Below, one piece after another: positions 1-6,772 of a stretch of DNA of 17,635 bases; the stretch's first letter is position 1, and every line of letters begins with the position of its first letter. Under the pieces are notes generated by a model, which worked only from the letters and a program-made list of their open reading frames with translations, was not told where the DNA came from and did no database searches. Location: the NCBI GenBank assembly GCA_003477045.1, contig DMTS01000039.1:1-17635 (forward strand), read 5' to 3'. Made by a program: the position numbers and the translations under genes. The DNA is from Candidatus Delongbacteria bacterium (GTDB lineage Bacteria > UBA4055).

Positions 1-362
1 GCGATCAGAAATCTGAATGAGATAAGGAAACTGACGGAAAAGACATCGAGCAGTATCTTGCCAAAAATAAATGTGCTCGCCCAGAGAAGGTTTATTATTA
101 TCAGGATGAATATCATTTACGCTCCGGGTTATGTTCATTTTCAAATCGCGGTCAAATTTAATTTATTTCGTAAGTTATAGCAAGAATATTCTGAATTATA
201 AACGATATTCACAAGAGCATTTAAACATTTTAAATAGATATTTGCAGGCATGGGCGAATAGTTTTTCCAAACAGGAAAAGATAATTGAATTTTTGTTTGT
301 TTCGAAAGAAGATAAAACTTATCTTTAAAGTCCAATTTTGCAATACATAAAAAGGAGTTACG
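1..362. other. Gene-poor left edge with a coding trace of unclear frame
   Basis: No gene can be called with confidence upstream of dnaB. On the + strand, frame 1 is open from the window edge to a TAG at 178-180. Frame 3 reads DQKSE, then TGA at 18-20, then stays open until TAA at 159-161. The codons of frame 3 between 21 and 116 are rich in G-first triplets and give a protein-like string (DIEQYLAKNKCARPEKVYYY), but there is no start codon in that frame. This may be the end of an upstream gene followed by a decayed remnant, or a frameshifted 3' end. From about 180 to 350 the sequence is AT-rich and looks intergenic. A 7-bp inverted repeat with a 3-base loop lies at 309-325 (AAGATAA / TTATCTT). 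The dnaB Shine-Dalgarno sequence AAGGAG sits at about 351-356. Confidence 0.4.
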
Positions 363-1730
363 ATGTCAGATGATCTTAAAAAAATACCGCCTCATGATTT
401 AGAGATAGAAAAAGCGCTTTTATGCTGTATTATGATGGATGAAGACTGGGATGAAAAGCTCAAAGATGTTGATATGAAGGATGAGTACTTCTATTCTAAA
501 CAGCACCAGTACATTTTTGAAGCGATGAAGCATATATTATCCGACGGGGACAAAGTCGATCTTCTCAGCCTGAAGGAGCATCTTCACATAAAAGGTAAGC
601 TTACAGAAGTAGGCGGCGCAGCGTATCTCGGTGAGGTTCTTGACGCCGTACCGACAAGCGCTAATATAAGGCACTACGCAAGGATAGTCGAAAACAAATT
701 TTTACTGAGATCACTTATTAACATAAGCACTGAGTCTATAACAGCCGCTTTCAGAGAAGAAAAAGACGCTTCGATGCTCTTGGACAAGCTGAACGGGGAT
801 ATTTTTTCACTGGCTGAGAATAAAAAAAGAAATATCCCGCAGCCTATAGAAAGGGTTGTGATGGAAACATTCGGTCAGATCGAAGAGTGGGCTAAGAAAA
901 AAGGCGAACTTTCGGGTGTAAGTTCAGGATTCAGTGAACTTGACAATTATACCGCCGGATGGCAGAACAGCAACCTGATAGTGCTTGCTGCAAGGCCGAG
1001 TATGGGAAAAACACAGCTTGCTCTGAATTTTGCCGTCAACGCAGCAAAATCAGAAGACAGGGTACCTGTAGCTATCTTCAGTATCGAGATGGGAAGAAAA
1101 GAGCTGGCTATGCGTCTGATGTCAATGGTATCTAATGTCAGTCTTAAAAAACTTAGGACAGGAAATCTTGCGGATAACGAATGGACAGCACTCGGGCTTG
1201 GAATGGGCGAGCTCGGCGATCTTCCGATCTATATCGACGATTCATCTTCATTGAATGTACTTGAATTAAGAACGAAAGCAAGAAGACTTAAAAAAGACAA
1301 GAACATAGGGTTTATAATTGTCGATTATATCGGGCTTATGGAAACGGACAGCCAAGTGGAAAGACACGAAGGTATTTCGAGGATCTCGCGTTCGTTAAAA
1401 GGTCTTTCAAAAGAGCTGGATATACCGATACTTGTCCTGTCGCAGCTGAACCGTGAAGTTGATAAAAGACAGGATAAAAAACCTATCCTTTCAGACTTAA
1501 GAGAATCCGGAGCCATCGAGCAGGATGCCGATCTTGTACTGTTTATTCTTCGACCTGAATTTTACGGTATAAAAGGACCTGACGGTAAAGATCAGGAAGG
1601 TTTGGCCGAAATAATAATCGGAAAACAAAGATCAGGTCCGACGGGATCGGTTTTCCTTCATTTTGATAAAAAATATCTTAAATTTGAAGATAATATCGAC
1701 AGATTTGCCGGAAATAAATACGAGCTTTAG
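363..1730 (+). CDS. dnaB: Replicative DNA helicase DnaB
   Basis: Hexameric 5'-3' helicase that unwinds DNA at the replication fork and works with primase DnaG. The 455 aa match the usual family length of 440-470. The N-terminal helical domain starts with the typical PPHDLEIEKALL (residues 9-20) and contains GGAAYLGEV. The RecA-like C-terminal domain starts near SSGFSELDNYTAGW. Walker A is ARPSMGKT at residues 210-217, with K216 and T217. Walker B is FIIVDYIGL, with the aspartate at D321. The motif LRESGAIEQDAD (from L379) and the following FILRPEFY carry the conserved nucleotide-sensing region. No intein interrupts the P-loop or other motifs, although these are common insertion sites in DnaB. 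The ATG at 363 follows AAGGAG at good spacing. The next gene starts 85 bases downstream. Confidence 0.97.
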   Translation: MSDDLKKIPPHDLEIEKALLCCIMMDEDWDEKLKDVDMKDEYFYSKQHQYIFEAMKHILSDGDKVDLLSLKEHLHIKGKLTEVGGAAYLGEVLDAVPTSANIRHYARIVENKFLLRSLINISTESITAAFREEKDASMLLDKLNGDIFSLAENKKRNIPQPIERVVMETFGQIEEWAKKKGELSGVSSGFSELDNYTAGWQNSNLIVLAARPSMGKTQLALNFAVNAAKSEDRVPVAIFSIEMGRKELAMRLMSMVSNVSLKKLRTGNLADNEWTALGLGMGELGDLPIYIDDSSSLNVLELRTKARRLKKDKNIGFIIVDYIGLMETDSQVERHEGISRISRSLKGLSKELDIPILVLSQLNREVDKRQDKKPILSDLRESGAIEQDADLVLFILRPEFYGIKGPDGKDQEGLAEIIIGKQRSGPTGSVFLHFDKKYLKFEDNIDRFAGNKYEL

Positions 1731-1815
1731 TTTTAGAAACGAAATATTTGCTTGACTTATCGCAACTTCTTTATGACATTTATTTAAATTAATAAAAAAA
1801 AATCCGGAATGAGTT

Positions 1816-3135
1816 ATGACATTAAAAGATAAAGCTAAAAAAATTAAGACATTTATTGCCCGTGATATCTGGTTCGTGGATCTCGAACATCATGTTTCCG
1901 GAGTCAGGAAATTTTTTCTAAAAGAACTTCAGATGCTTGTGCTTGTTATAAAACTTGCCGACAAGAATTTTCTTATGAATAGAGCTTCAGCCATGGCTTT
2001 TACAACGCTGTTGTCGCTGATCCCGGTTCTGGCAATAATGTTCATGTTCTTCAAAGCTTTCGGCGGTGAGCTGGTAGAAACGAAGATCAAACCGCTCATT
2101 TATGATTCTCTAGCGGCAGGCATGGGTGATAAGATCACAGGCTATATAGATTCCTTTCTCGGATCAGCAACTGTTGACACCCTCGGAAGTATCGGCTTTA
2201 TATTCCTTCTGGCAGCAGTCTATTCGATCCTGTCCTCAATTGAAACTTCATTCAATGCCATATGGCAGGTAGGCAAGAACAGATCTCCGGTAGAAATGCT
2301 CAAAACATATCTTACGATCGTTTTTGTTACCCCTGTTCTTCTTATTTTATCAATATGGATGGCTTCAAGGCTTGAATTTATTTTTACCAGCGGAGGGAAT
2401 CAATGGCTCGGGGTAATCATCTTTCTTGTTTTTCAGGCTGTTCCCTTCATCCTCCTTACGCTTATGTTCTTATTCCTTCTGGTTATAATGCCCAATACTA
2501 GCGTAAAACTTTCTCATGCGATGATAGGATCTCTGGTAGGAGCTTTATTCCTGACGATATTTAAAGCATTGTTCGTCCATTATACAAAGCTTGCAGTAAG
2601 CTACGACGTGATCTACGGGTCTGTGGCGATACTTCCCTTTTTCATGCTTTGGATCTATTTCTCGTGGATAATCGTTTTGGCGAGTGTTCAGATAGTTTTT
2701 GTCAGACAGAATATTCACAATCTTACTCATCTTGAGCAGAATGTTCTTTCAAACCGGATCGACAGGATCAGAATAGCCCTGATGATAATAATACATATCA
2801 CTAAAAATTTTATAGCTGGAAAGGAACAGTCTTCCAAGCTGGAGATAAGCCAGGAGCTCGATATTCCGATAAAAGATATTTCCGAATGTCTTCTGTTCCT
2901 GGAGCAGAACGGAGTAATTGTCGAAATAGCGAAAAAACAGGATTCTTTTACACTGAACACACCGCTTGAAGCTCTTACCATAGGCAGAATTACTGATACC
3001 GTAGATAAAATGTTCATTGATAACAAAAACTATAAAAGCGAAAAACAATTTCCCGAGTTTAAAAACATAATCTCCGACAATGAAATAATTGCTGACAGAG
3101 AAAAAACGCTTACTTCTTATTTTAATGAAACATAA
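1816..3135 (+). CDS. YihY/virulence factor BrkB family membrane protein
   Basis: Integral inner-membrane protein of the YihY/BrkB family, historically mislabelled ribonuclease BN; its transport or other function is not established. The first 50 or so residues are charged and cytoplasmic-looking. About six hydrophobic segments follow between residues 55 and 310. Two family signatures are visible: ASAMAFTTLLSLIPVLAI near residue 58, and DVIYGSVAILPFFMLWIY near residue 265, which ends in an S-W-I-I-V-L-A stretch. After the membrane part, residues 320-439 form a soluble tail. Its middle (LEISQELDIPIKDISECLLF, then GVIVE) resembles the winged-helix-like C-terminal extension seen in many members of the family. 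The Shine-Dalgarno sequence before ATG 1816 is weak (GGAATGAG). The end of the gene overlaps the start of the next by 11 bases, which suggests co-expression. Confidence 0.88.
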   Translation: MTLKDKAKKIKTFIARDIWFVDLEHHVSGVRKFFLKELQMLVLVIKLADKNFLMNRASAMAFTTLLSLIPVLAIMFMFFKAFGGELVETKIKPLIYDSLAAGMGDKITGYIDSFLGSATVDTLGSIGFIFLLAAVYSILSSIETSFNAIWQVGKNRSPVEMLKTYLTIVFVTPVLLILSIWMASRLEFIFTSGGNQWLGVIIFLVFQAVPFILLTLMFLFLLVIMPNTSVKLSHAMIGSLVGALFLTIFKALFVHYTKLAVSYDVIYGSVAILPFFMLWIYFSWIIVLASVQIVFVRQNIHNLTHLEQNVLSNRIDRIRIALMIIIHITKNFIAGKEQSSKLEISQELDIPIKDISECLLFLEQNGVIVEIAKKQDSFTLNTPLEALTIGRITDTVDKMFIDNKNYKSEKQFPEFKNIISDNEIIADREKTLTSYFNET

Positions 3136-4180
3136 TATTTTTTTATTTACAGCTTTAGCAGCATTACTAATAATTTCATGTGAAGACAGGGTGTTTTTTG
3201 ATAGAACACCGGATATAATCTATGAAGACGGAATATATTATTTCGATCCTGCGGGATATGATTTCAGCAGAGTTGTCCTTACAAAAGAAGGAAACGCGAT
3301 CGAGCTGGTTTGCTGCAAAGAAAACGAATCCGTTCTTAAGGTTTTTAATAATGGCGACAACGGATATTATGAAATGTTCGTTATAAACGGAGCGGATACT
3401 GTTTTTTCCGGCGAAACCTATATAGGGGTAACCGAACAGAAATCTCTTAATATCACTGTTCTTGATGTCAAACAGGGCGATAGTTTTATTATTAGTCCTC
3501 CTGACGGCATACCTTCCGTAATGGACGGAGGTTACGGATCTCTGGGATATTATTTCTGGCAGGATAGCGGAGAGTCAACGCTTCTAAATGAGCTTAAATC
3601 GCGGAATATCAGCGGGTTAAAGTATATGATCGAGACCCATCACGACAAAGACCATTATGGCGGGCTTTATGATGTAATTAACAGCGGATATGTAAGTTAC
3701 GAGGATACGTTGAGTTATAGAGGATATCTTCCGGAAGTCGGAGATACTTTGTATTTTTCAGATAAAGTTCAAGGAGTTATGCTCAATTTCGGAGATTCCA
3801 CTGTTACGGATGAAAACAACAGATCTGTTGCTCTAAAACTCGTTTTTGAAAGTTTCGAGATGATGTTTACAGGAGATATAGAAGAAGATGCCGAGGACAG
3901 GATCCTTTCAACCGGGATCTTAAATCCGGATGAAGATTACGAGATTTTAAAAGTCGCACATCACGGCAGTTCTTCAAGTTCAACACAGGATTTTTTAAAT
4001 GCCGTTATGCCGTTATATTCCTTAATATCTGTCGGATACGGCAACGATTATGGTCATCCGTCAAATGAAGTTCTGGACCGGCTTACGGCTATCGGTTCAA
4101 ACATTTTAAGAACCGATCTGAACGGTTCGGTAGAAATCTTTACGGATGGAAATTCTTTTCAGTTATCATATAAAAAATAA
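3125..4180 (+). CDS. Lipoprotein with ComEC-type metallo-beta-lactamase domain
   Basis: A 351-aa exported hydrolase. The first 19 residues form a lipoprotein signal (MKHNIFLFTALAALLIISC) with Cys19 as the acylated residue, so the ATG at 3125 is preferred. An in-frame TTG at 3089 would put extra charged residues in front of the signal. Residues 25-115 look like a small beta-rich domain. The rest is a metallo-beta-lactamase fold of the ComEC/Rec2 soluble-domain type: LDVKQGDSF, then the metal motif H172-H173-D174-K175-D176-H177 (HxDxDH form), FTGDIE with D251, VAHHGSSSSS with H279/H280, and YGHPSNEVLDRL with H311. All expected metal ligands are present. The ComEC channel part is absent, so this is a free-standing lipid-anchored enzyme. 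The substrate is unknown; phosphodiester cleavage of DNA or nucleotides is the family-based guess. The start codon overlaps the stop of the upstream membrane-protein gene. Confidence 0.85.
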   Translation: MKHNIFLFTALAALLIISCEDRVFFDRTPDIIYEDGIYYFDPAGYDFSRVVLTKEGNAIELVCCKENESVLKVFNNGDNGYYEMFVINGADTVFSGETYIGVTEQKSLNITVLDVKQGDSFIISPPDGIPSVMDGGYGSLGYYFWQDSGESTLLNELKSRNISGLKYMIETHHDKDHYGGLYDVINSGYVSYEDTLSYRGYLPEVGDTLYFSDKVQGVMLNFGDSTVTDENNRSVALKLVFESFEMMFTGDIEEDAEDRILSTGILNPDEDYEILKVAHHGSSSSSTQDFLNAVMPLYSLISVGYGNDYGHPSNEVLDRLTAIGSNILRTDLNGSVEIFTDGNSFQLSYKK

Positions 4181-4261
4181 TTTGGAACTTTTTAAAAAGG
4201 GCGGATGTATAAGAGTCGTAATAAGCAACAAATACTTCACATAACTCCTCCTACTCTCTCA

Positions 4262-4285
4262 AAGCCCCGGCGAAAACCGGGGCTT
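4262..4285. terminator. Bidirectional intrinsic terminator between convergent genes
   Basis: Perfect 9-bp inverted repeat AAGCCCCGG / CCGGGGCTT with a 6-base loop (CGAAAA). It lies between the ends of the plus-strand lipoprotein gene and the minus-strand RapZ-like gene. It is the only strongly GC-paired hairpin in an AT-rich spacer. T-tracts are short on both sides (CTTCTCCATTTC on +, CTTTGAGAG on -), so termination efficiency is uncertain. Confidence 0.75.
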
Positions 4286-4293
4286 CTCCATTT

Positions 4294-4695
4294 CTAAATT
4301 TCAGTGTGTTCGATTTCTAAGTTATACCCTTTTGAGCGCATTATTCTGCAGAATTCTTCCGCACAATATACCGAACGGTGTCTTCCTCCCGTGCAACCGA
4401 AGCTTACCTGAAGGTTAAGAAAATTTCTTTCAATATACGAATCCGCCGCTTTCTCTATCATTCTGACGCAGTCATCTATAAATGACTTAACCGACCTGTA
4501 TTCGGAAAAAAAACGGACAATTTCCGGATCAAGACCCGTAAAATCCCTCAGTTTCTGATCATGGAACGGGTTGGGTAAAAATCTGCAGTCAAATACAAAT
4601 CCTCCACCGTCGCCGTTTTCGTTATCCGGAATACCGCTCTTCTGAAACCCGAACGAATAAACGGATATTCTAAGCGCTTCTTTATTTTCAGACAT
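4294..4695 (-). CDS. Stand-alone RapZ C-terminal domain protein
   Basis: Corresponds to the C-terminal half of RapZ/YvcJ (ATP_bind_2 family). In gamma-proteobacteria that half binds small RNAs and glucosamine-6-phosphate and controls GlmS levels. Conserved signatures are CRFLPNPF (residues 37-44), LRDFTGLDPEIV (49-60) and GCTGGRHRSVY (100-110), the most diagnostic block. The N-terminal P-loop kinase-like domain of about 150 residues is missing. Sequence upstream of the start is an intergenic promoter region, so this is a naturally short form rather than a truncation. Similar short versions are known in Bacteroidota. Start choice is open: ATG at 4695 has a weak GGGA upstream, while ATG at 4707 would add four residues but has no visible Shine-Dalgarno sequence. 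Transcribed away from the next gene; whether it keeps an RNA- or metabolite-binding role here is unknown. Confidence 0.85.
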   Translation of the reverse strand: MSENKEALRISVYSFGFQKSGIPDNENGDGGGFVFDCRFLPNPFHDQKLRDFTGLDPEIVRFFSEYRSVKSFIDDCVRMIEKAADSYIERNFLNLQVSFGCTGGRHRSVYCAEEFCRIMRSKGYNLEIEHTEI

Positions 4696-4722
4696 ATAAT
4701 ATCCCATAGCTGGTTTTTGTTA

Positions 4723-4728
4723 ATTATA
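4723..4728 (-). promoter_or_regulatory. Possible -10 box for the RapZ-domain gene
   Basis: A perfect TATAAT on the minus strand lies about 30 bases before the start codon at 4695. No good -35 hexamer is found at 16-18 bases spacing, so this rests on the -10 match alone in an AT-rich spacer. Confidence 0.3.
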
Positions 4729-4769
4729 TAGCAATGTAAGAATATTTTATAAACAAATCTATGATAGAA

Positions 4770-4798
4770 TTGACATTTATCTTTGTTTAAGTTAACTT
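4770..4798 (+). promoter_or_regulatory. Sigma-70-like promoter for the nadE-gmhB-lptD operon
   Basis: Perfect TTGACA at 4770-4775, 17-base spacer, then TAACTT at 4793-4798, which keeps the TA---T positions of the -10 consensus. Transcription would start near 4805 and give a leader of about 47 bases before ATG 4852. It is the only good -35 box in the divergent spacer 4708-4851. Confidence 0.45.
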
Positions 4799-4851
4799 TC
4801 TAATGTATTGATAAGGATAAATTTTTCATTAACTTAATAAAGGAGAAAAAA

Positions 4852-5424
4852 ATGAAAAAACTGGTGTTTTTAACAGCCGTTGCGATGATTTTTTCGGTTT
4901 ACGGTTTAGATCTGGGATTTAGCGCAAAAACAGGTGATGCTGAGTTCGATATGTTCCTAAATGATGTTAACAATACCGCAAAAGTTGATCTAAGAACTTT
5001 TAGGACAGAAGTATCTGCCGAGTATAAAGTGGATGATAAAACAATGGACGCAGGTCTGATAAAATTTAAAATGGAGCCTGCAGAACTCTATCTATCGCTT
5101 GAAATGGCAAAAATAATGAAAAAAGACCCTGCGGAAGTAATGAAAGTTTACAGTGAGAATAAAAAAGAAGGCTGGGGAGTGATAGCAAAGAAAATGGGGA
5201 TCAAACCCGGGTCGAGAGAATTCAAGGGATTAAAAAAGAAAACACAGTATAAAAAAGATAAGCACAAAAGAGATAAAATGAAAAAAGAAAGCCAGAAAAT
5301 GCAGAATGACGCCAAAGAAAAAGAAAAAAACCTTCCCGAAGATAACGAATCAAAATCAGACGGGAAAGTAGATAAAAAAAATATGAAATCTGAAAAAGGC
5401 GCACCGAAATCGGGCACAAAATAA
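4852..5424 (+). CDS. Secreted Lys-rich protein of unknown function
   Basis: Not assigned to a named family. It has a signal peptide of about 18 residues (MKKLVFLTAVAMIFSVYG, cleavage likely near G18-L19), so the protein acts in the periplasm or outside. Residues 20-80 are a small mixed domain beginning with DLGFSAKTGDAEFD. Residues 80-125 form a helical segment ending in GWGVIAKKMGIKPGSREFKG. From memory, a GWG-IAK-LGIKPGS-EF motif of this kind recurs in short exported hypothetical proteins of Deltaproteobacteria and FCB bacteria. The last 65 residues are almost entirely Lys, Glu, Asp, Asn and Ser, probably disordered or coiled-coil, and strongly basic. The Shine-Dalgarno sequence AAAGGAG is excellent. 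The gene is first in the run leading to nadE, 19 bases downstream. The tail could bind nucleic acid, LPS phosphates or peptidoglycan; that is speculation. Confidence 0.7.
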   Translation: MKKLVFLTAVAMIFSVYGLDLGFSAKTGDAEFDMFLNDVNNTAKVDLRTFRTEVSAEYKVDDKTMDAGLIKFKMEPAELYLSLEMAKIMKKDPAEVMKVYSENKKEGWGVIAKKMGIKPGSREFKGLKKKTQYKKDKHKRDKMKKESQKMQNDAKEKEKNLPEDNESKSDGKVDKKNMKSEKGAPKSGTK

Positions 5425-5443
5425 TGCTTATGGAGTTTGAAAT

Positions 5444-6217
5444 ATGCTGTCGATAAACGAAGAAAGAACGGTAGAAAGGATTCAGGAATGGATTCAGAAA
5501 GTATTCAGGAAATCCGGGTTTTCAAAAGCTGTGCTCGGATTATCCGGAGGGATCGATTCCGCGGTAGTGGCTTACCTTGCGGCAGAAGCGCTGGGGAAAG
5601 ATAATCTGACCTGCGTAAAAATGCCTTACAAAACAAGTTCAAAAAATTCGTCTGCCGATGCCGACCGGATAATTGAGCTGCTGGGGATCAAGTCAAGAAC
5701 TGTCGAAATAACTGCGGCAGTTGACACGCTTTCAGCTTCACTGAATAATGTCAGTCCTGCAAGGCTGGGTAATATTATGGCCAGAGCAAGGATGACGGTG
5801 CTGTTCGATCTGTCAGCAGAGCTTGAAGCTCTGGTACTGGGAACAAGCAACAAGACCGAGAGGCTTCTAGGTTACGGCACGCTTCACGGCGACCTTGCTT
5901 CGATACTGAATCCTTTAGGCGATCTTTATAAAACTCAGGTATGGGCACTTGCCAGATACCTCAAAATACCTGAAGACATTATAAATAAAGCCCCTTCTGC
6001 CGACCTGATCGAAGGCCAGACAGATGAAAAAGATTTCGGATTTACCTATAAGCAGGCTGATGAAGTGCTTGATTCCATAATAGATGAAAAAAAGAGCAGG
6101 CTCGATACGGTAAATCTCGGCTACACGATGGATCACATAGAAGAAGTGCTTAACAGGATGGAGCAAAATAAATATAAGGCGGAAGTGCCTTACATCTTCG
6201 AGCTGAGAGTTTTTTGA
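5444..6217 (+). CDS. nadE: NH3-dependent NAD+ synthetase
   Basis: Catalyses the last step of NAD+ synthesis, amidation of deamido-NAD with ATP. The 257 aa match the short, ammonia-dependent form; the N-terminal nitrilase-type glutaminase domain of longer NadE proteins is absent. The PP-loop SGGIDS is at residues 34-39. Further family blocks are LGTSNKTERLLGYGTLHGD, with the conserved TSNKTE, and LNPLGDLYKTQVWALARYL, followed by PSADLIEGQTDEKDFGFTY, the usual C-terminal substrate-binding loop. ATG 5444 is preceded by GGAG. The stop TGA shares its last A with the ATG of gmhB, so the two genes are probably translationally coupled. Confidence 0.95.
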   Translation: MLSINEERTVERIQEWIQKVFRKSGFSKAVLGLSGGIDSAVVAYLAAEALGKDNLTCVKMPYKTSSKNSSADADRIIELLGIKSRTVEITAAVDTLSASLNNVSPARLGNIMARARMTVLFDLSAELEALVLGTSNKTERLLGYGTLHGDLASILNPLGDLYKTQVWALARYLKIPEDIINKAPSADLIEGQTDEKDFGFTYKQADEVLDSIIDEKKSRLDTVNLGYTMDHIEEVLNRMEQNKYKAEVPYIFELRVF

Positions 6218-6759
6218 TGAACAGGGCTGTTTTTCTTGACAGGGACGGTACTGTCAATATTGATAAGAATTATCTTTATAAGATCGGGGATTTCGAGTTT
6301 GAACGCGGGGCAGTGGAAGCTCTTGCGTATCTTTACAAAAAGGGATTTAAGCTCATAATTATATCGAACCAGTCCGGGATCGCCCGGGGGTATTTTTCTG
6401 TCGGGGATGTTGAAAAGCTTCACGATCACATAAGAAAAGAAGCTTTAAAAAACGGTTTTGAGTTCGCGGGAATTTATTACTGCCCGCATTACGAGAACGG
6501 ATCAGTTCCAGAGTATTCTGTCCGTTGCGAGTGCAGAAAGCCTGGAACGGCTCTAATTGAAGAAGCGATTAGAGATCACGACATTGACAGATCAGGTTCA
6601 TATATGATCGGTGATAAAGAGGCCGATATGATCGCAGGAACAAAAGCCGGGCTCACAACAATGCTTGTAGGGTCCGGTTACGGAAAAGAGACAAAGATGA
6701 AATTTAAAGGCTTTGATCATTATCTTGAAAATATAGCGGACATAAAAAAAATCATCTGA
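6217..6759 (+). CDS. gmhB: D-glycero-D-manno-heptose-1,7-bisphosphate 7-phosphatase
   Basis: HAD-superfamily phosphatase that removes the 7-phosphate in the ADP-heptose route for the LPS inner core. The 180 aa are typical for GmhB. HAD motif I is FLDRDGTVN, with nucleophile D8 and acid/base D10. Motif II is IIISNQSGIARG and motif IV is MIGDKEADMIAG. The zinc-binding set specific to GmhB and HisB-N is complete: C89-x-H91 and C104-x-C106, followed by RKPG. HisB-N (histidinol phosphatase) is the main alternative, but the NQSGIARG and CPH...CECRKP blocks and the nearby lptD favour heptose metabolism. An in-frame TTG at 6214 would add one residue; the ATG at 6217 overlapping the nadE stop by one base is preferred. 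Confidence 0.88.
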   Translation: MNRAVFLDRDGTVNIDKNYLYKIGDFEFERGAVEALAYLYKKGFKLIIISNQSGIARGYFSVGDVEKLHDHIRKEALKNGFEFAGIYYCPHYENGSVPEYSVRCECRKPGTALIEEAIRDHDIDRSGSYMIGDKEADMIAGTKAGLTTMLVGSGYGKETKMKFKGFDHYLENIADIKKII

Positions 6760-6772
6760 CAGGGAGGAAAAC

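Noticed and set aside
131..328. 65-codon + strand frame before dnaB
   Set aside because: No Shine-Dalgarno sequence, AT-driven composition, ends inside a hairpin, and no recognisable protein features; overlaps another frame of equal quality.
141..335. 64-codon - strand frame before dnaB
   Set aside because: Mirror of the same AT-rich spacer; no ribosome site and no family resemblance.
363..1730. Intein or other insertion in dnaB
   Set aside because: Checked because DnaB is a frequent intein host; P-loop and Walker B regions are continuous and length is normal.
2727..3048. Two 99-codon minus-strand frames inside the YihY gene
   Set aside because: Overlap a well-supported gene end to end and each other; no start signals and no protein features.
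3089..3124. Upstream TTG start for the metallo-beta-lactamase lipoprotein
   Set aside because: Would add 12 charged residues before a canonical lipoprotein signal; ATG 3125 gives a normal n-region and lipobox spacing.
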